Positions 20,019 through 28,406 of a DNA stretch of 64,000 bases are shown here, one piece after another; position 1 is the stretch's first letter; every line of letters starts with the position of its first letter. The notes under the pieces were generated by a model. It was not told where the DNA came from and ran no database searches. It was given only the letters and a program-made list of their open reading frames with translations. The stretch comes from Carnobacterium sp. 17-4 (GTDB lineage Bacteria > Bacillota > Bacilli > Lactobacillales > Carnobacteriaceae), in contig NC_015391.1 in the NCBI RefSeq assembly GCF_000195575.1, positions 1,418,501 through 1,482,500 of the forward strand. Direction: 5' to 3'. The position numbers were made by a program, and so were the translations under genes.

Positions 20019-20471
20019 TCACAATTTTTCATTTCCTTCTAATTTCAATTGACATTCCGGACAGACACCGTAAATTTCTAATCGATGTCGCTTAACCTTA
20101 AAACCGGTCAGAGTAGTCGTTACTTCACCAATATCCTCTAATCCTGGATAATAAAGGTCTTCAATTCTTCCACATTCTTCACAGATGGCATGGTAATGTT
20201 GTGCAGAAGTAAAATCAAATCGACTTGAAGCGTCTCCATAGTTCATTTCATCCACAAAACCTACTTTAGTAAATAATCGCAAATTATTATAAACAGTTGC
20301 AACACTCATATTAGGGAATCTAACTGCCAAAGCTTGATAAATTTCATCCGCTGTCGGATGGTTGTCATTCTCAATTAAATATTCTAAAATACCGTAACGC
20401 TGTGGCGTAATACGTATGTGCGCGCGCTTTAATTTCTCAATCGAATGAGCGACTAAATGATTTGAGGTCAT
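20019..20471 (-). CDS. perR: Peroxide-responsive Fur-family repressor PerR
   Basis: This 150-residue metalloregulator should sense hydrogen peroxide by metal-catalysed histidine oxidation and repress oxidative-stress genes. The PerR-type metal ligands align with those of Bacillus subtilis PerR with an offset of one: His38, Asp86, His92, His94 and Asp105. Two CxxC pairs (97/100 and 137/140) form the structural zinc site. The winged helix spans about residues 20-75. A Per-box-like sequence overlaps its promoter, suggesting autoregulation. It is divergent from gsaB, and the gap of 234 bases holds both promoters. PerR is far more likely than Fur or Zur given these ligands. Confidence 0.92.
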   Translation of the reverse strand: MTSNHLVAHSIEKLKRAHIRITPQRYGILEYLIENDNHPTADEIYQALAVRFPNMSVATVYNNLRLFTKVGFVDEMNYGDASSRFDFTSAQHYHAICEECGRIEDLYYPGLEDIGEVTTTLTGFKVKRHRLEIYGVCPECQLKLEGNEKL

Positions 20472-20514
20472 AATTCTCTTCCTCTCAAAGTTAATGAATA
20501 AAAAAATTCCAATG

Positions 20515-20543
20515 CTTATATTTTTTTTATAATGATTACTTAA
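20515..20543 (-). promoter_or_regulatory. Probable perR promoter with overlapping Per box
   Basis: On the minus strand TTAAGT (20538-20543) and TATAAG (20515-20520) are 17 bases apart. On the plus strand 20527-20541 matches the Per box TTATAATNATTATAA at 12 of 15 positions, covering the spacer and -35. The match is in AT-rich DNA, so chance similarity is possible. Confidence 0.5.
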
Positions 20544-20641
20544 TAGTGATTATTACCTTATAATAAATGTTTTATAATTTAATGATAACTTTTCTATCTT
20601 AACTTTGCAAATAAATCCTTTTATCGCTATCAAAGGATTTA

Positions 20642-20670
20642 TTGCACTTCTATGGTGGGAGCATTACAAT
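20642..20670 (+). promoter_or_regulatory. Promoter of gsaB
   Basis: On the plus strand a -35 TTGCAC (20642-20647) and a -10 TACAAT (20665-20670) have a 17-base spacer, about 35 bases before the start codon. Confidence 0.7.
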
Positions 20671-20705
20671 AGAAATGATTATACTTTTAAGGAGGCAATT
20701 ATTTT

Positions 20706-21998
20706 ATGTTAAACCATACTCAAAGCGATCGGTTAGCTCATGAAGCGAACCAAGTTATTGTTGGAGGAGTGAATAGTCCAAGCCGCTCATTTAAAGGCGT
20801 TGGAGGAGGCAATCCGGTTACTATGGCGCGTGGGGATGGAGCCTATTTATATGACGTTGATGGCAATCGCTATATTGACTATTTAGCAGCTTTTGGACCC
20901 ATTATAACTGGATTCAATCATCCTCATATTGTAAAAGCAATAAAAAAAGCTGCGGATACCGGTGTGTTATTTGGTACACCCTCTGAACATGAAGTGACTT
21001 TTGCAAAAATGTTAACCTCTGCTATTCCTTCAATGGATAAAGTACGTTTTACAAATTCTGGAACTGAAGCCGTTATGACAACCGTTCGTGTTGCTCGTGC
21101 GTATACAAACCGGGAGTTGATCGTTAAATTTACTGGTCAATACCATGGTCATTTTGATCTCGTACTCGTTGAAGCAGGCAGCGGACCATCTACACTAGGT
21201 ACCACAGATTCCGGTGGAGTAACAGTAGGTACATCAAAAGAAGTGGTCACTGTACCTTACAATGATATTGAATCCTACAAAGCAGTTATGGAAAAATTAG
21301 GAGATAAAGTCGCAGCTGTTTTAGTGGAACCAATCGTCGGAAACTTTGGTATGGTAGCCCCTAAACCTGGATTTTTAGAAGCTGTCAATGAAATCACTCA
21401 TGAGCATGGAGCCTTAGTCATCTATGATGAAGTAATCACCAACTTCCGTTTCCATTACGGAGCCGCTCAAGATATGTTAGGTGTTATTCCTGATTTAACA
21501 GCATTTGGAAAATCTATTGGTGGAGGATTACCGATTGGAGCGTACGGTGGACCATCACGCATCATGGATACTGTAGCTCCTCTCGGGCCTGCCTATCAAG
21601 CCGGTACAATGTCTGGAAACCCGCTTTCTATGCAAGCTGGAATTGCTTGTTTAGAAGTTTTACAAGAACCTGGAATCTATGAAAGAATGGCTGACTTTGC
21701 TATTCAATTAAAAGATGCTCTTCTTGCGGCTGGTAAAAAACATAACATCCCAACAGTTGTGAACCAAATTGGTGGGTCACTAACCGTCTACTTCTCAGAT
21801 CATCCAATTGAAGATTATGCTGATGCAAAAAATACGGACTCCGAACGTTTCGGAAGGTTTTTTAAAGCAATGTTGAACGAAGGCATCAATCTTGCACCAA
21901 GTAAATATGAAGCTTGGTTTCTAACCATCATGCATACACAAGAAGATATTGATGTAACTAAAAAAGCGATTGATAAAGCTTTTTCTAAACTTTCTTAA
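20706..21998 (+). CDS. gsaB: Glutamate-1-semialdehyde 2,1-aminomutase (GsaB/HemL family)
   Basis: This 430-residue class-III PLP aminotransferase-fold enzyme converts glutamate 1-semialdehyde to 5-aminolevulinate, the precursor of haem. Visible features are [10 protein letters not shown] near the N-terminus, the SGTEAVM cofactor loop, YDEVITNFR, and the PLP lysine in AFGKSIGGG. No other tetrapyrrole gene is in the window. It faces perR, as the GsaB paralogue does in Bacillus subtilis as I recall, so I use gsaB rather than hemL. Lactic acid bacteria generally lack a full haem pathway, so its real substrate here is uncertain. Confidence 0.85.
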   Translation: MLNHTQSDRLAHEANQVIVGGVNSPSRSFKGVGGGNPVTMARGDGAYLYDVDGNRYIDYLAAFGPIITGFNHPHIVKAIKKAADTGVLFGTPSEHEVTFAKMLTSAIPSMDKVRFTNSGTEAVMTTVRVARAYTNRELIVKFTGQYHGHFDLVLVEAGSGPSTLGTTDSGGVTVGTSKEVVTVPYNDIESYKAVMEKLGDKVAAVLVEPIVGNFGMVAPKPGFLEAVNEITHEHGALVIYDEVITNFRFHYGAAQDMLGVIPDLTAFGKSIGGGLPIGAYGGPSRIMDTVAPLGPAYQAGTMSGNPLSMQAGIACLEVLQEPGIYERMADFAIQLKDALLAAGKKHNIPTVVNQIGGSLTVYFSDHPIEDYADAKNTDSERFGRFFKAMLNEGINLAPSKYEAWFLTIMHTQEDIDVTKKAIDKAFSKLS

Positions 21999-22124
21999 AA
22001 ATATAACTGTACGCTGTTCTATTATCTTAATTTTCAAACTATTTGCTATAAATTCTTTGCTTATTGACTCTAAGTAGCTTATCATACAAGTATAACTATC
22101 AATTAATCGGAGTGAAACTATTTT

Positions 22125-23222
22125 ATGAGAATTGGAGCAAGAACGCTCAAAACAGGAATAGCTGTTGCGCTTGCATTAGCTATTCCTGCGTTATTAAACT
22201 TTCCATCTGGCAGTGTTCTAGCTGCTATATCAGCTATTTTCGCATTGCAGCCATCAGTCAAACGATCCATCAACACCCTCAAAGATCGCATTATTGCCAA
22301 CTTAATCGGCGCTTTGGTTGCTATATCCATCACGTTAACTTTAGGCAATCACTATATCATTGTTGGGTTAGCTGCTTGTCTATTGATTGCTATTTTAAAT
22401 CAGTTGAACCTTAGCAGTGTGATTGGTTTAGCTACTGTAACACTAATTGTTATTATGGAAACCACTGAAGATAATTTTATCCTTTATGCCACTATACGAG
22501 TCGCAGCTACCATTATGGGGGTTTTTATCGCTTTCTTGGTGAATACTATTTTGTTTCCTCCAAAGTATGAAGAAAAATTGTATCACGTTACCGACTACTC
22601 AACAACTGAAATCATGAAGTTTTTACGTGCAAGTGTGCGGAAAAACAGCCAATACCCTATTTTAAAAAAAGATTTAAAATGGATCAAATCAGAGCTCAAT
22701 CGGATGGATGTCTACCTTTCATTATTCAAAGATGAAGGAGTGACCACGAGAAAAAAAGACCGCATTCAAAAAATGCGTAAAGTAGTAGTTTACAGACAAA
22801 TCATTGCAACAACAAGAGAAGCCTATAATTTGTCTTACACGTTTCATAAATATGAAAACTCCTTTAATCATTTCCCAAAAGATTTGCGTATTTTGATACG
22901 AGAACGTCTGGAAACTTTACTCACAGCACATGAACAAATCTTATTAAAATTTAACGGTCGTGTTTCACCAGATAGTGTAAACTTTATTGCGTATAAAGCC
23001 CCGCTCAGAAAAGAATTTATGCAGTCCTTCTTTGATGAAGCAAGTTTGGAAGAATACTTGCATGATGACTATGGCCAAAGTAATGCGGTTATTCATATTA
23101 TGTCCAGTATTTTAAAATATGAGGAATATTTAGAGCATTTAAACATTTTAGTCAGTAGTTATAAAGGAAACGATTGGAACCCGGATACAGATATTTCTAA
23201 CATCGAACACATTGAACAATAA
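22125..23222 (+). CDS. Aromatic acid exporter-like membrane protein (ArAE_1/DUF939)
   Basis: The N-terminal 140 residues contain about four to five hydrophobic helices, starting with RTLKTGIAVALALAI, typical of the ArAE_1 family (formerly DUF939, UPF0421). A cytosolic C-terminal domain of about 200 charged, helical residues follows. Efflux of aromatic acids or other organic anions is only assumed from the family name. It lies 126 bases after gsaB on the same strand, and no terminator is seen between them, so co-transcription is possible. Family assignment is good; function is not known. Confidence 0.8.
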   Translation: MRIGARTLKTGIAVALALAIPALLNFPSGSVLAAISAIFALQPSVKRSINTLKDRIIANLIGALVAISITLTLGNHYIIVGLAACLLIAILNQLNLSSVIGLATVTLIVIMETTEDNFILYATIRVAATIMGVFIAFLVNTILFPPKYEEKLYHVTDYSTTEIMKFLRASVRKNSQYPILKKDLKWIKSELNRMDVYLSLFKDEGVTTRKKDRIQKMRKVVVYRQIIATTREAYNLSYTFHKYENSFNHFPKDLRILIRERLETLLTAHEQILLKFNGRVSPDSVNFIAYKAPLRKEFMQSFFDEASLEEYLHDDYGQSNAVIHIMSSILKYEEYLEHLNILVSSYKGNDWNPDTDISNIEHIEQ

Positions 23223-23227
23223 AAAAT

Positions 23228-23278
23228 AGTAGAAAAAAAAGCAGTTGAGCGTATTCGCTCAACTGCTTTTTTTCTACT
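23228..23278. terminator. Bidirectional terminator between convergent genes
   Basis: A stem of more than 20 bp (23228-23251 with 23256-23278) has a GC-rich core GCAGTTGAGCG and long A/T flanks. It serves the exporter-like gene on the plus strand and the convergent SGNH-like gene on the minus strand. Confidence 0.9.
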
Positions 23279-23286
23279 GATATTGA

Positions 23287-24126
23287 TTAAATTCCGCTGG
23301 TAGTATCTCTTTTTTGATTTAATGCTTCTTCGAATAACGCACGGTATACCGCTGTTCCTTCACCATTCAATGATTTTCCATTCTCTGTTAAAGTGCTCTC
23401 CAACGAAATTCCGTCAGCCTCAAGTTTTTCAAGGTAGCTATCATGCAAATTGAACCCAATCCATTCATTAGATTCAACTGTTAACACCATCTCATTTAAA
23501 TAGGAAGTATAATCAAGTGTTCTTGAATTATTGTTTCCTTTTTCACTGCTACTTGGATTAGGAGAAACAAAGACAATCAACGACTCAGGCAAGACATCTT
23601 TTATTGCGGCATAATTCATTGCTAAATAATCACTTGAGTCAGCTAAAGCGATATCTAACTCTTGATCTGCATAAGGAGTTAATTGAAAAAATACAACATC
23701 TGGATTTGTTTGAGCAAGATCTGTCACTTTATTTTCACTGATTAATTGATAAGAATTATAATCGGTATAAGGTAAACGATTAACTTTCATTGTGCTGCCA
23801 ACTTGATCATTTATGTATGTATCTATTTCTGAAACCCATTGCTCTTCTTGAGCGATGTCTCCATAAAAACTGATTGAAACCTCATCTTTTAATAAGCTAA
23901 CGTACTTTAAATAGTCTATTACCGAAAGCTCTCCACGGCTTTCTTCATATCCAGCAACCTGTGTAGATACATCTTCTTGCGTTACTGCTTCTGTTTTTTG
24001 ATCTGTTTGTTCAGCAACTGACATTAATTGTTCTTGCTGTTTTTTAGAGAAGTTTATGCCAAAAAAGACAACTCCTACAGCTAAAATGATTAGTAAAAAA
24101 ATAATAAACCCACTTTTTTTAGACAC
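23287..24126 (-). CDS. Membrane-anchored extracellular protein, SGNH-hydrolase-like
   Basis: A single hydrophobic helix near the N-terminus (GFIIFLLIILAVGVVFFGI) is followed by an extracellular domain that I tentatively place in the SGNH/GDSL fold: SFYGDIA sits where the block-I motif should be and NPDVVFFQ resembles a later block. The usual GDS serine is replaced by Ile, so catalysis is doubtful. I choose the GTG at 24126, with AGGAG eight bases upstream, giving 279 residues; the longer frame from 24210 lacks a ribosome site. No operon partner is evident. The fold call is weak; membrane anchoring is clear. Confidence 0.6.
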   Translation of the reverse strand: MSKKSGFIIFLLIILAVGVVFFGINFSKKQQEQLMSVAEQTDQKTEAVTQEDVSTQVAGYEESRGELSVIDYLKYVSLLKDEVSISFYGDIAQEEQWVSEIDTYINDQVGSTMKVNRLPYTDYNSYQLISENKVTDLAQTNPDVVFFQLTPYADQELDIALADSSDYLAMNYAAIKDVLPESLIVFVSPNPSSSEKGNNNSRTLDYTSYLNEMVLTVESNEWIGFNLHDSYLEKLEADGISLESTLTENGKSLNGEGTAVYRALFEEALNQKRDTTSGI

Positions 24127-24239
24127 TTTTTTCACTCCTAATTTATCCATTAATTTTTTCTCTCGAATAATTTCATTTGTTATTGAACCCTTGATTATTT
24201 TACCATACATTCATTCAAAGCCACTATACTTTTTCACTA

Positions 24240-24283
24240 AAATAGTAAAGAGGCTCCGGTATTTTGGAACCCCTTTACTATTT
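24240..24283 (-). terminator. Hairpin downstream of ntdP
   Basis: An 11-bp perfect stem (24240-24250 with 24273-24283) plus partial inner pairing lies about 45 bases after the ntdP stop, with a short U-run. It separates ntdP from the SGNH-like gene. Confidence 0.65.
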
Positions 24284-24329
24284 GTCTATCTATTATGGAG
24301 AAATTACTGTCATCTTATCCAGTAGAAGG

Positions 24330-24866
24330 TCATTGCTTATGCGATAACTGTTGATAGCGTTTATACCATATGTCAACATAGTCTTGTGAAAAAGGACCTT
24401 TTTCTTCGTTGATCCAATCCACTAGAATTTTCACGTTTTCTTTTAAGATATGGTCAATATCATCAGGATAATTCCACTTTATGCTATGATCTTCATACTC
24501 ATCTACATCCAATAAGCGTTTTTCGCCATCTGGAAAGACTTTGATATCTAAATCATAATCAATATACTTCAGGCCTTCTTCATCTAATGCATAAGGCGAA
24601 GCGAGATTGCAATAGTAAGAAACACCATTATCTCTTATCATTGCAATAATATTGAACCAATAGTGCTTATGAAAATAAACAATCGCTGGTTCTCGCGTTA
24701 GCCATCTTCGGCCATCCGATTCCGTTACAAGAGTATGATCATTCACTCCTATTAACGACTGATCACTTGTCTTAAGTACCATTGTATCTCTCCAAGTGCG
24801 ATGCAAACTGCCATCATGTTTATAGCTTTGGATTGTGATGTATTCTCCTTCTTTTGGAATATGCAT
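24330..24866 (-). CDS. ntdP: Nucleoside tri-/diphosphate phosphatase (DUF402, YgaC/NtdP type)
   Basis: This 178-residue protein belongs to the DUF402 family; Gram-positive members hydrolyse nucleoside di- and triphosphates with a divalent metal. The conserved core [14 protein letters not shown] and LDVDEYEDH supplies several acidic residues expected at the metal site, and RTWRDT is found near the N-terminus as in the family. The length is typical. In Bacillus subtilis the homologue (ygaC) lies near gsaB and perR, as here. It is probably transcribed alone: terminators lie on both sides. The exact nucleotide substrate is not deducible. Confidence 0.85.
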   Translation of the reverse strand: MHIPKEGEYITIQSYKHDGSLHRTWRDTMVLKTSDQSLIGVNDHTLVTESDGRRWLTREPAIVYFHKHYWFNIIAMIRDNGVSYYCNLASPYALDEEGLKYIDYDLDIKVFPDGEKRLLDVDEYEDHSIKWNYPDDIDHILKENVKILVDWINEEKGPFSQDYVDIWYKRYQQLSHKQ

Positions 24867-25030
24867 CCCTAACCCAACTTTCTTTTTCTCACATAAAGAT
24901 CGTAAGAACTTAGTAAATAATAAACCAGAGAGTGAATGAACACTCGACTCGTACTTATTATATCACAACTCTTAATCTTTATAGTACAAAACCAAATAAT
25001 TAATGAAAAAAAAATGAGAACCGACACTCA

Positions 25031-25076
25031 AAAAAAAAGACCTCTTTTTTCATTTGTTACTGAAAAAAGGGTCTTT
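25031..25076 (-). terminator. Terminator of the recX-mutY unit
   Basis: A stem of about 16 bp with one bulge (25037-25052 with 25061-25076) and a run of nine A on the plus strand, which is T on the transcribed side, lies 13 bases after the mutY stop. Confidence 0.85.
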
Positions 25077-25088
25077 AATCTAGTTTTG

Positions 25089-26303
25089 TCAGACTTGATT
25101 TTTAAATTTTGTTAAATAGCTTTGCCACATTTTCGTTTGAGGGCCTGGAAATACATATTGATCAAAGTCAGAAGGCTTTACCCAATAACAGTTTTCAGGA
25201 ATATCGATAGGTTCCTCTATTAGTAATTGACCATAATAAACAGCGATAAACCATTTCAAATGACTAAAAATATGCTGAACTTCAACAAAGGGTGCTTCCA
25301 TTAAAGTCGGCCTAATTTGGTATTTATTTTCCAGTTCAGTCATAACCTTTTCCATCACTTGTTCTGTTCGCTCTTCATCGTCTACTTGAGTCAATGTTCC
25401 GTGTGCAATTCCTGTTTCCTGAACCACTAATTCTTCTTCAATTAGTGGAAAAGTCCACATATTAGCCAACAAGCCATTTCCAGGACGCTTTTCTAGTAAA
25501 AATGCACCACTTGAATTTTTAATAATCGCCCCTATATAATAAACCGGCTTTGCTTTTTTCTTTTTACTTTTTACGGGGTATTTCTCCCACGTGCCATTTT
25601 GATACGATTGATTAAATTCTTTAATGGGGCTTAATTCTGGATGGTAATTTTTAGGCGTACAGATACTTGAACCCAAATCCATAAATGCTTGATTAAAATC
25701 TCCTGGTTTATACGGATCAATCAGTTCTCGTATGATGGCCTCAAAAATTTTACGATTGCCCGGCTTAGCAATATCCGCATCAATTTCAAATAACCGACTC
25801 AACACGCGCATCACATTTCCATCTACAGCTGGTTCAGGAAGTCCAAAGGCCATACTCGAAATCGCGCCAGTTGTATAAGGTCCTATTCCCTTTAATTTAC
25901 CAATTTCTTTAGGATCAGTAGGCATTTCCCCATCATAATCGTTCATGATTTGCTGAGCTGCAGTTTGCATATTGCGAACTCGTGAGTAATATCCCAACCC
26001 TTCCCAAGCCTTTAACAATACGTCTTCATGTGCATGTGCTAATGCTTCTATCGTTGGGAAAGTATTCATGAAATTTAAATAATAAGGAATAACAGTATCT
26101 ACTCTTGTTTGTTGCAACATGATTTCAGATACCCAAATACGATACGGATCGTTGTTTTTTCGCCATGGTAAATCTCGTTTTTCTAAATCATACCAACTTA
26201 AGAGGGTTTCTCTAAATCGATTGATTTTTTCTTGGGGCCACATAGGAATACCATAAATTTCATTTTTGTTTGTTGCATCTAAATTTGATTCACTTAATGT
26301 CAT
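25089..26303 (-). CDS. mutY: Adenine DNA glycosylase MutY, without the iron-sulfur cluster ligands
   Basis: This enzyme removes adenine mispaired with 8-oxoguanine. The 404-residue protein has the catalytic Glu60 (WVSEIMLQQT), the helix-hairpin-helix LKGIGPYTTGAI and the catalytic Asp161 (VDGNV). The C-terminal half contains the NUDIX-like 8-oxoG-recognition domain (about 245-400). The [4Fe-4S] motif C-x6-C-x2-C-x5-C is degenerate: only Cys215 remains, and the other positions are Pro222, Ser225 and Asn231. Clusterless MutY proteins are known in lactic acid bacteria. The start codon overlaps the recX stop as ATGA, so the two are translationally coupled. Confidence 0.93.
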   Translation of the reverse strand: MTLSESNLDATNKNEIYGIPMWPQEKINRFRETLLSWYDLEKRDLPWRKNNDPYRIWVSEIMLQQTRVDTVIPYYLNFMNTFPTIEALAHAHEDVLLKAWEGLGYYSRVRNMQTAAQQIMNDYDGEMPTDPKEIGKLKGIGPYTTGAISSMAFGLPEPAVDGNVMRVLSRLFEIDADIAKPGNRKIFEAIIRELIDPYKPGDFNQAFMDLGSSICTPKNYHPELSPIKEFNQSYQNGTWEKYPVKSKKKKAKPVYYIGAIIKNSSGAFLLEKRPGNGLLANMWTFPLIEEELVVQETGIAHGTLTQVDDEERTEQVMEKVMTELENKYQIRPTLMEAPFVEVQHIFSHLKWFIAVYYGQLLIEEPIDIPENCYWVKPSDFDQYVFPGPQTKMWQSYLTKFKNQV

Positions 26304-27154
26304 TCTTCCTCTTCTTCCATTTCTTTTTCATTGATATATTGTGTAATTAAGTCGCCAGCAAATCCTTTTTGAAACAATCCACTTTTAACTTTTTGAATTT
26401 TTTTAGCTCCTGTTAACTTAGTTTGCTTGCGCCAAATTTTATCACCTTGTGCTTTTAATGCTTCATACTCCTCATCTACTTCTTTTTCTGTAGTAATTTG
26501 TTCCAATACTTGTGTAATAACATCTGATTGGAATCCCTTTTGCATTAAATTTTGACGAATTTTATTGTTAGTTTCTCTTGATGAATGACGCGAAGAACGT
26601 CGCATAACTTTTTCCGCTAAGGCAACACCATTTTCTACCATTTGATCAAACGGATATTGCTCCATTGCTTCTTCAATCGTTTCATCTTTAACTCCACGTT
26701 TTTTCAACTCTCTTTTTATCACGTAAGTCCCCTTTCCGCTAACATTTGCAGCGGTTCTTGTATAACTTTCAGCATACATTAAATCGTTTAAGTAGCCTTG
26801 TTCTTTTAATTGTTCGATAACCTGATCAGCAGTTTCGCTAGTAAATTCATGAGCGACCAGATCATCTTTCACTTCCTTTATTGAACGCAAAGAATAGTTT
26901 AAGTAAACGAGCGCCCTTGTATAAGCTTTGCGGTACCCATCTTCTATCTCTAATTCTTGACGGAATGTTTTTGAGATCTCCATTCCTTTATGCAAAATGT
27001 GCTTAATTAAAATAGCTTCATCAACAGGAAAAGCATATTCTCCATCTAAATAAATATTGTAGCGCCCTTTTCTTTTTTGCGCTTCAATCTTTGTAATTTT
27101 GGGTAATTCAGACGTTGAAGAGCCATCATTTCCACTATTGGGTTTATAGATCAT
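26300..27154 (-). CDS. recX: Regulatory protein RecX
   Basis: This 284-residue RecX binds RecA filaments and limits their activity. It is built of repeated three-helix units; the characteristic elements RALVYLNYSLRSIKEV, KGTYVIKRELKKRGV and NKIRQNLMQKGF mark successive repeats. The first 60 residues, with GRYNIYLDGEYAFPV, form the N-terminal extension common in Firmicutes. It overlaps mutY by four bases (ATGA), forming a DNA-repair pair. The acidic tail EKEMEEEEE is unremarkable. The recX-mutY proximity also occurs in Bacillus, although there other genes intervene. Confidence 0.9.
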   Translation of the reverse strand: MIYKPNSGNDGSSTSELPKITKIEAQKRKGRYNIYLDGEYAFPVDEAILIKHILHKGMEISKTFRQELEIEDGYRKAYTRALVYLNYSLRSIKEVKDDLVAHEFTSETADQVIEQLKEQGYLNDLMYAESYTRTAANVSGKGTYVIKRELKKRGVKDETIEEAMEQYPFDQMVENGVALAEKVMRRSSRHSSRETNNKIRQNLMQKGFQSDVITQVLEQITTEKEVDEEYEALKAQGDKIWRKQTKLTGAKKIQKVKSGLFQKGFAGDLITQYINEKEMEEEEE

Positions 27155-27245
27155 AGCATCACCCTCCTACTTCAGTTCCACTATTATAACATAAAACAAC
27201 TACAAACACATGTTCGAAAGTTATCATGCAACGATTTTAATTAAA

Positions 27246-27279
27246 AAAAGTGATTCAGACATAAGCCTGAATCACTTTT
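27246..27279. terminator. Bidirectional terminator downstream of the first YflT-domain gene
   Basis: A 13-bp perfect stem (27246-27258 with 27267-27279), flanked by A/T runs, lies 12 bases past the stop of the YflT-domain gene. Confidence 0.85.
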
Positions 27280-27290
27280 AATTTTACTAT

Positions 27291-28208
27291 TTAATCTCTG
27301 AACTCTTCTCTTGGGTCATTTATCGGTTGGTTTGATAAAGTACTACCATCAAAAATTGGCAAATCTACTTCCTCTTCGTTTGGTGAACTAGGGCCAACCT
27401 GATCTTCATGCTTTAATTTATCCTCTGTAGGTTTTCCTTGCAACGGATTGTCATTAGGATCAAAGTTTTTATGTGACCACGGTTGTCTTTTTGGAGATAC
27501 AACATCTCTTGTATCATCTCTTCGATCTTGATCTCTACTAAATGAATCATTGGTTAATTCACTGTCTTGATTATCTTGCAATCTAGGCTTGTTCTCTTGT
27601 CTAATCGATTCTACCATAATGTCATCTTCTTCAATCGTTTCAGGAATTGTCGTGTCGATTACATCAGATTTCACTATTATGCTTTCATCAAGTTCATCTT
27701 GTTCTGTAAACTGATTCGTTAAAGGAACTTCAGCATTGTTTAAATAATCATTTCCATCATTTGCATAACTCACTTCATCGGTCGGTTGTGAAGCATTTCT
27801 GACTTCTCGTACACCTTGACCAGCTTGGCCAACAGTCCCAGAATTTTTTTTAGTTGTATTGGTTTTTGAAGTTGAGGCTTTATCTTTATCAGCAAGTACA
27901 ATGTATTCACCTTTTTCCAAAGACTCATTGTATTGCTCTGCACTAGCTTCATCTACACCAAAATTTTCTAATACCAAATCTTCATCTGTATCAGCGAATA
28001 AATGTTTAAATTTATCCCAGAAAGATTCTTTTTCTTCTGATGAAACTTTATCGATTTCTACACCTGTTTGACTTTGAATCGTTGCAGGATCTTGATTAGT
28101 CGTCACAATTTTTATACTGTCTGTTGAATGGCCTTCCGCGATCAATTGTTCTACACAAGCCGTTGTTTCTTGTACGTTTGAAAATGAACCGATAACTACT
28201 TTATTCAT
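27291..28208 (-). CDS. YflT-domain (general stress protein 17M-like) protein with acidic tail, copy 1
   Basis: The first 110 residues match the YflT/GSP17M domain: IGSFSNVQETTACVEQLIAEGH, an internal EIDKVSSEE segment and GEYIVLAD at the end of the domain. This heat-stable small fold is associated with general stress proteins in Bacillus; its molecular role is not known. The remaining 190 residues are low-complexity, rich in Asp, Glu, Asn, Gln and Ser, and likely disordered. No signal peptide or membrane helix is present. A second such gene lies at 29581-30495, with a short-chain dehydrogenase between them. A stress role is an inference. Confidence 0.78.
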   Translation of the reverse strand: MNKVVIGSFSNVQETTACVEQLIAEGHSTDSIKIVTTNQDPATIQSQTGVEIDKVSSEEKESFWDKFKHLFADTDEDLVLENFGVDEASAEQYNESLEKGEYIVLADKDKASTSKTNTTKKNSGTVGQAGQGVREVRNASQPTDEVSYANDGNDYLNNAEVPLTNQFTEQDELDESIIVKSDVIDTTIPETIEEDDIMVESIRQENKPRLQDNQDSELTNDSFSRDQDRRDDTRDVVSPKRQPWSHKNFDPNDNPLQGKPTEDKLKHEDQVGPSSPNEEEVDLPIFDGSTLSNQPINDPREEFRD

Positions 28209-28406
28209 CCTTTACACGCTCCTCTTCTTTGTATCCTCTTTATGGTTTAGCTAATCAACCTGCTAAGTAATCATGAGGACTAAAATCAAACACTTATATT
28301 TCTATAATTAACTTTACCAAATGAAAAATAAGTTTTCAAAATAGACGACTTGTAATCAGACTAGAAGTGCATTTAGTTGTAATTTTAAAAAAATCAAGAA
28401 ACTATT

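Noticed and set aside
22064-22414. Cys/Ser-rich 116-codon plus-strand frame
   Set aside because: Overlaps the N-terminus of the exporter-like protein in another frame; no ribosome site.
27770-27952. 60-codon frame inside the first YflT-domain gene
   Set aside because: Lies in another frame of the low-complexity tail of a real gene, with no independent support.
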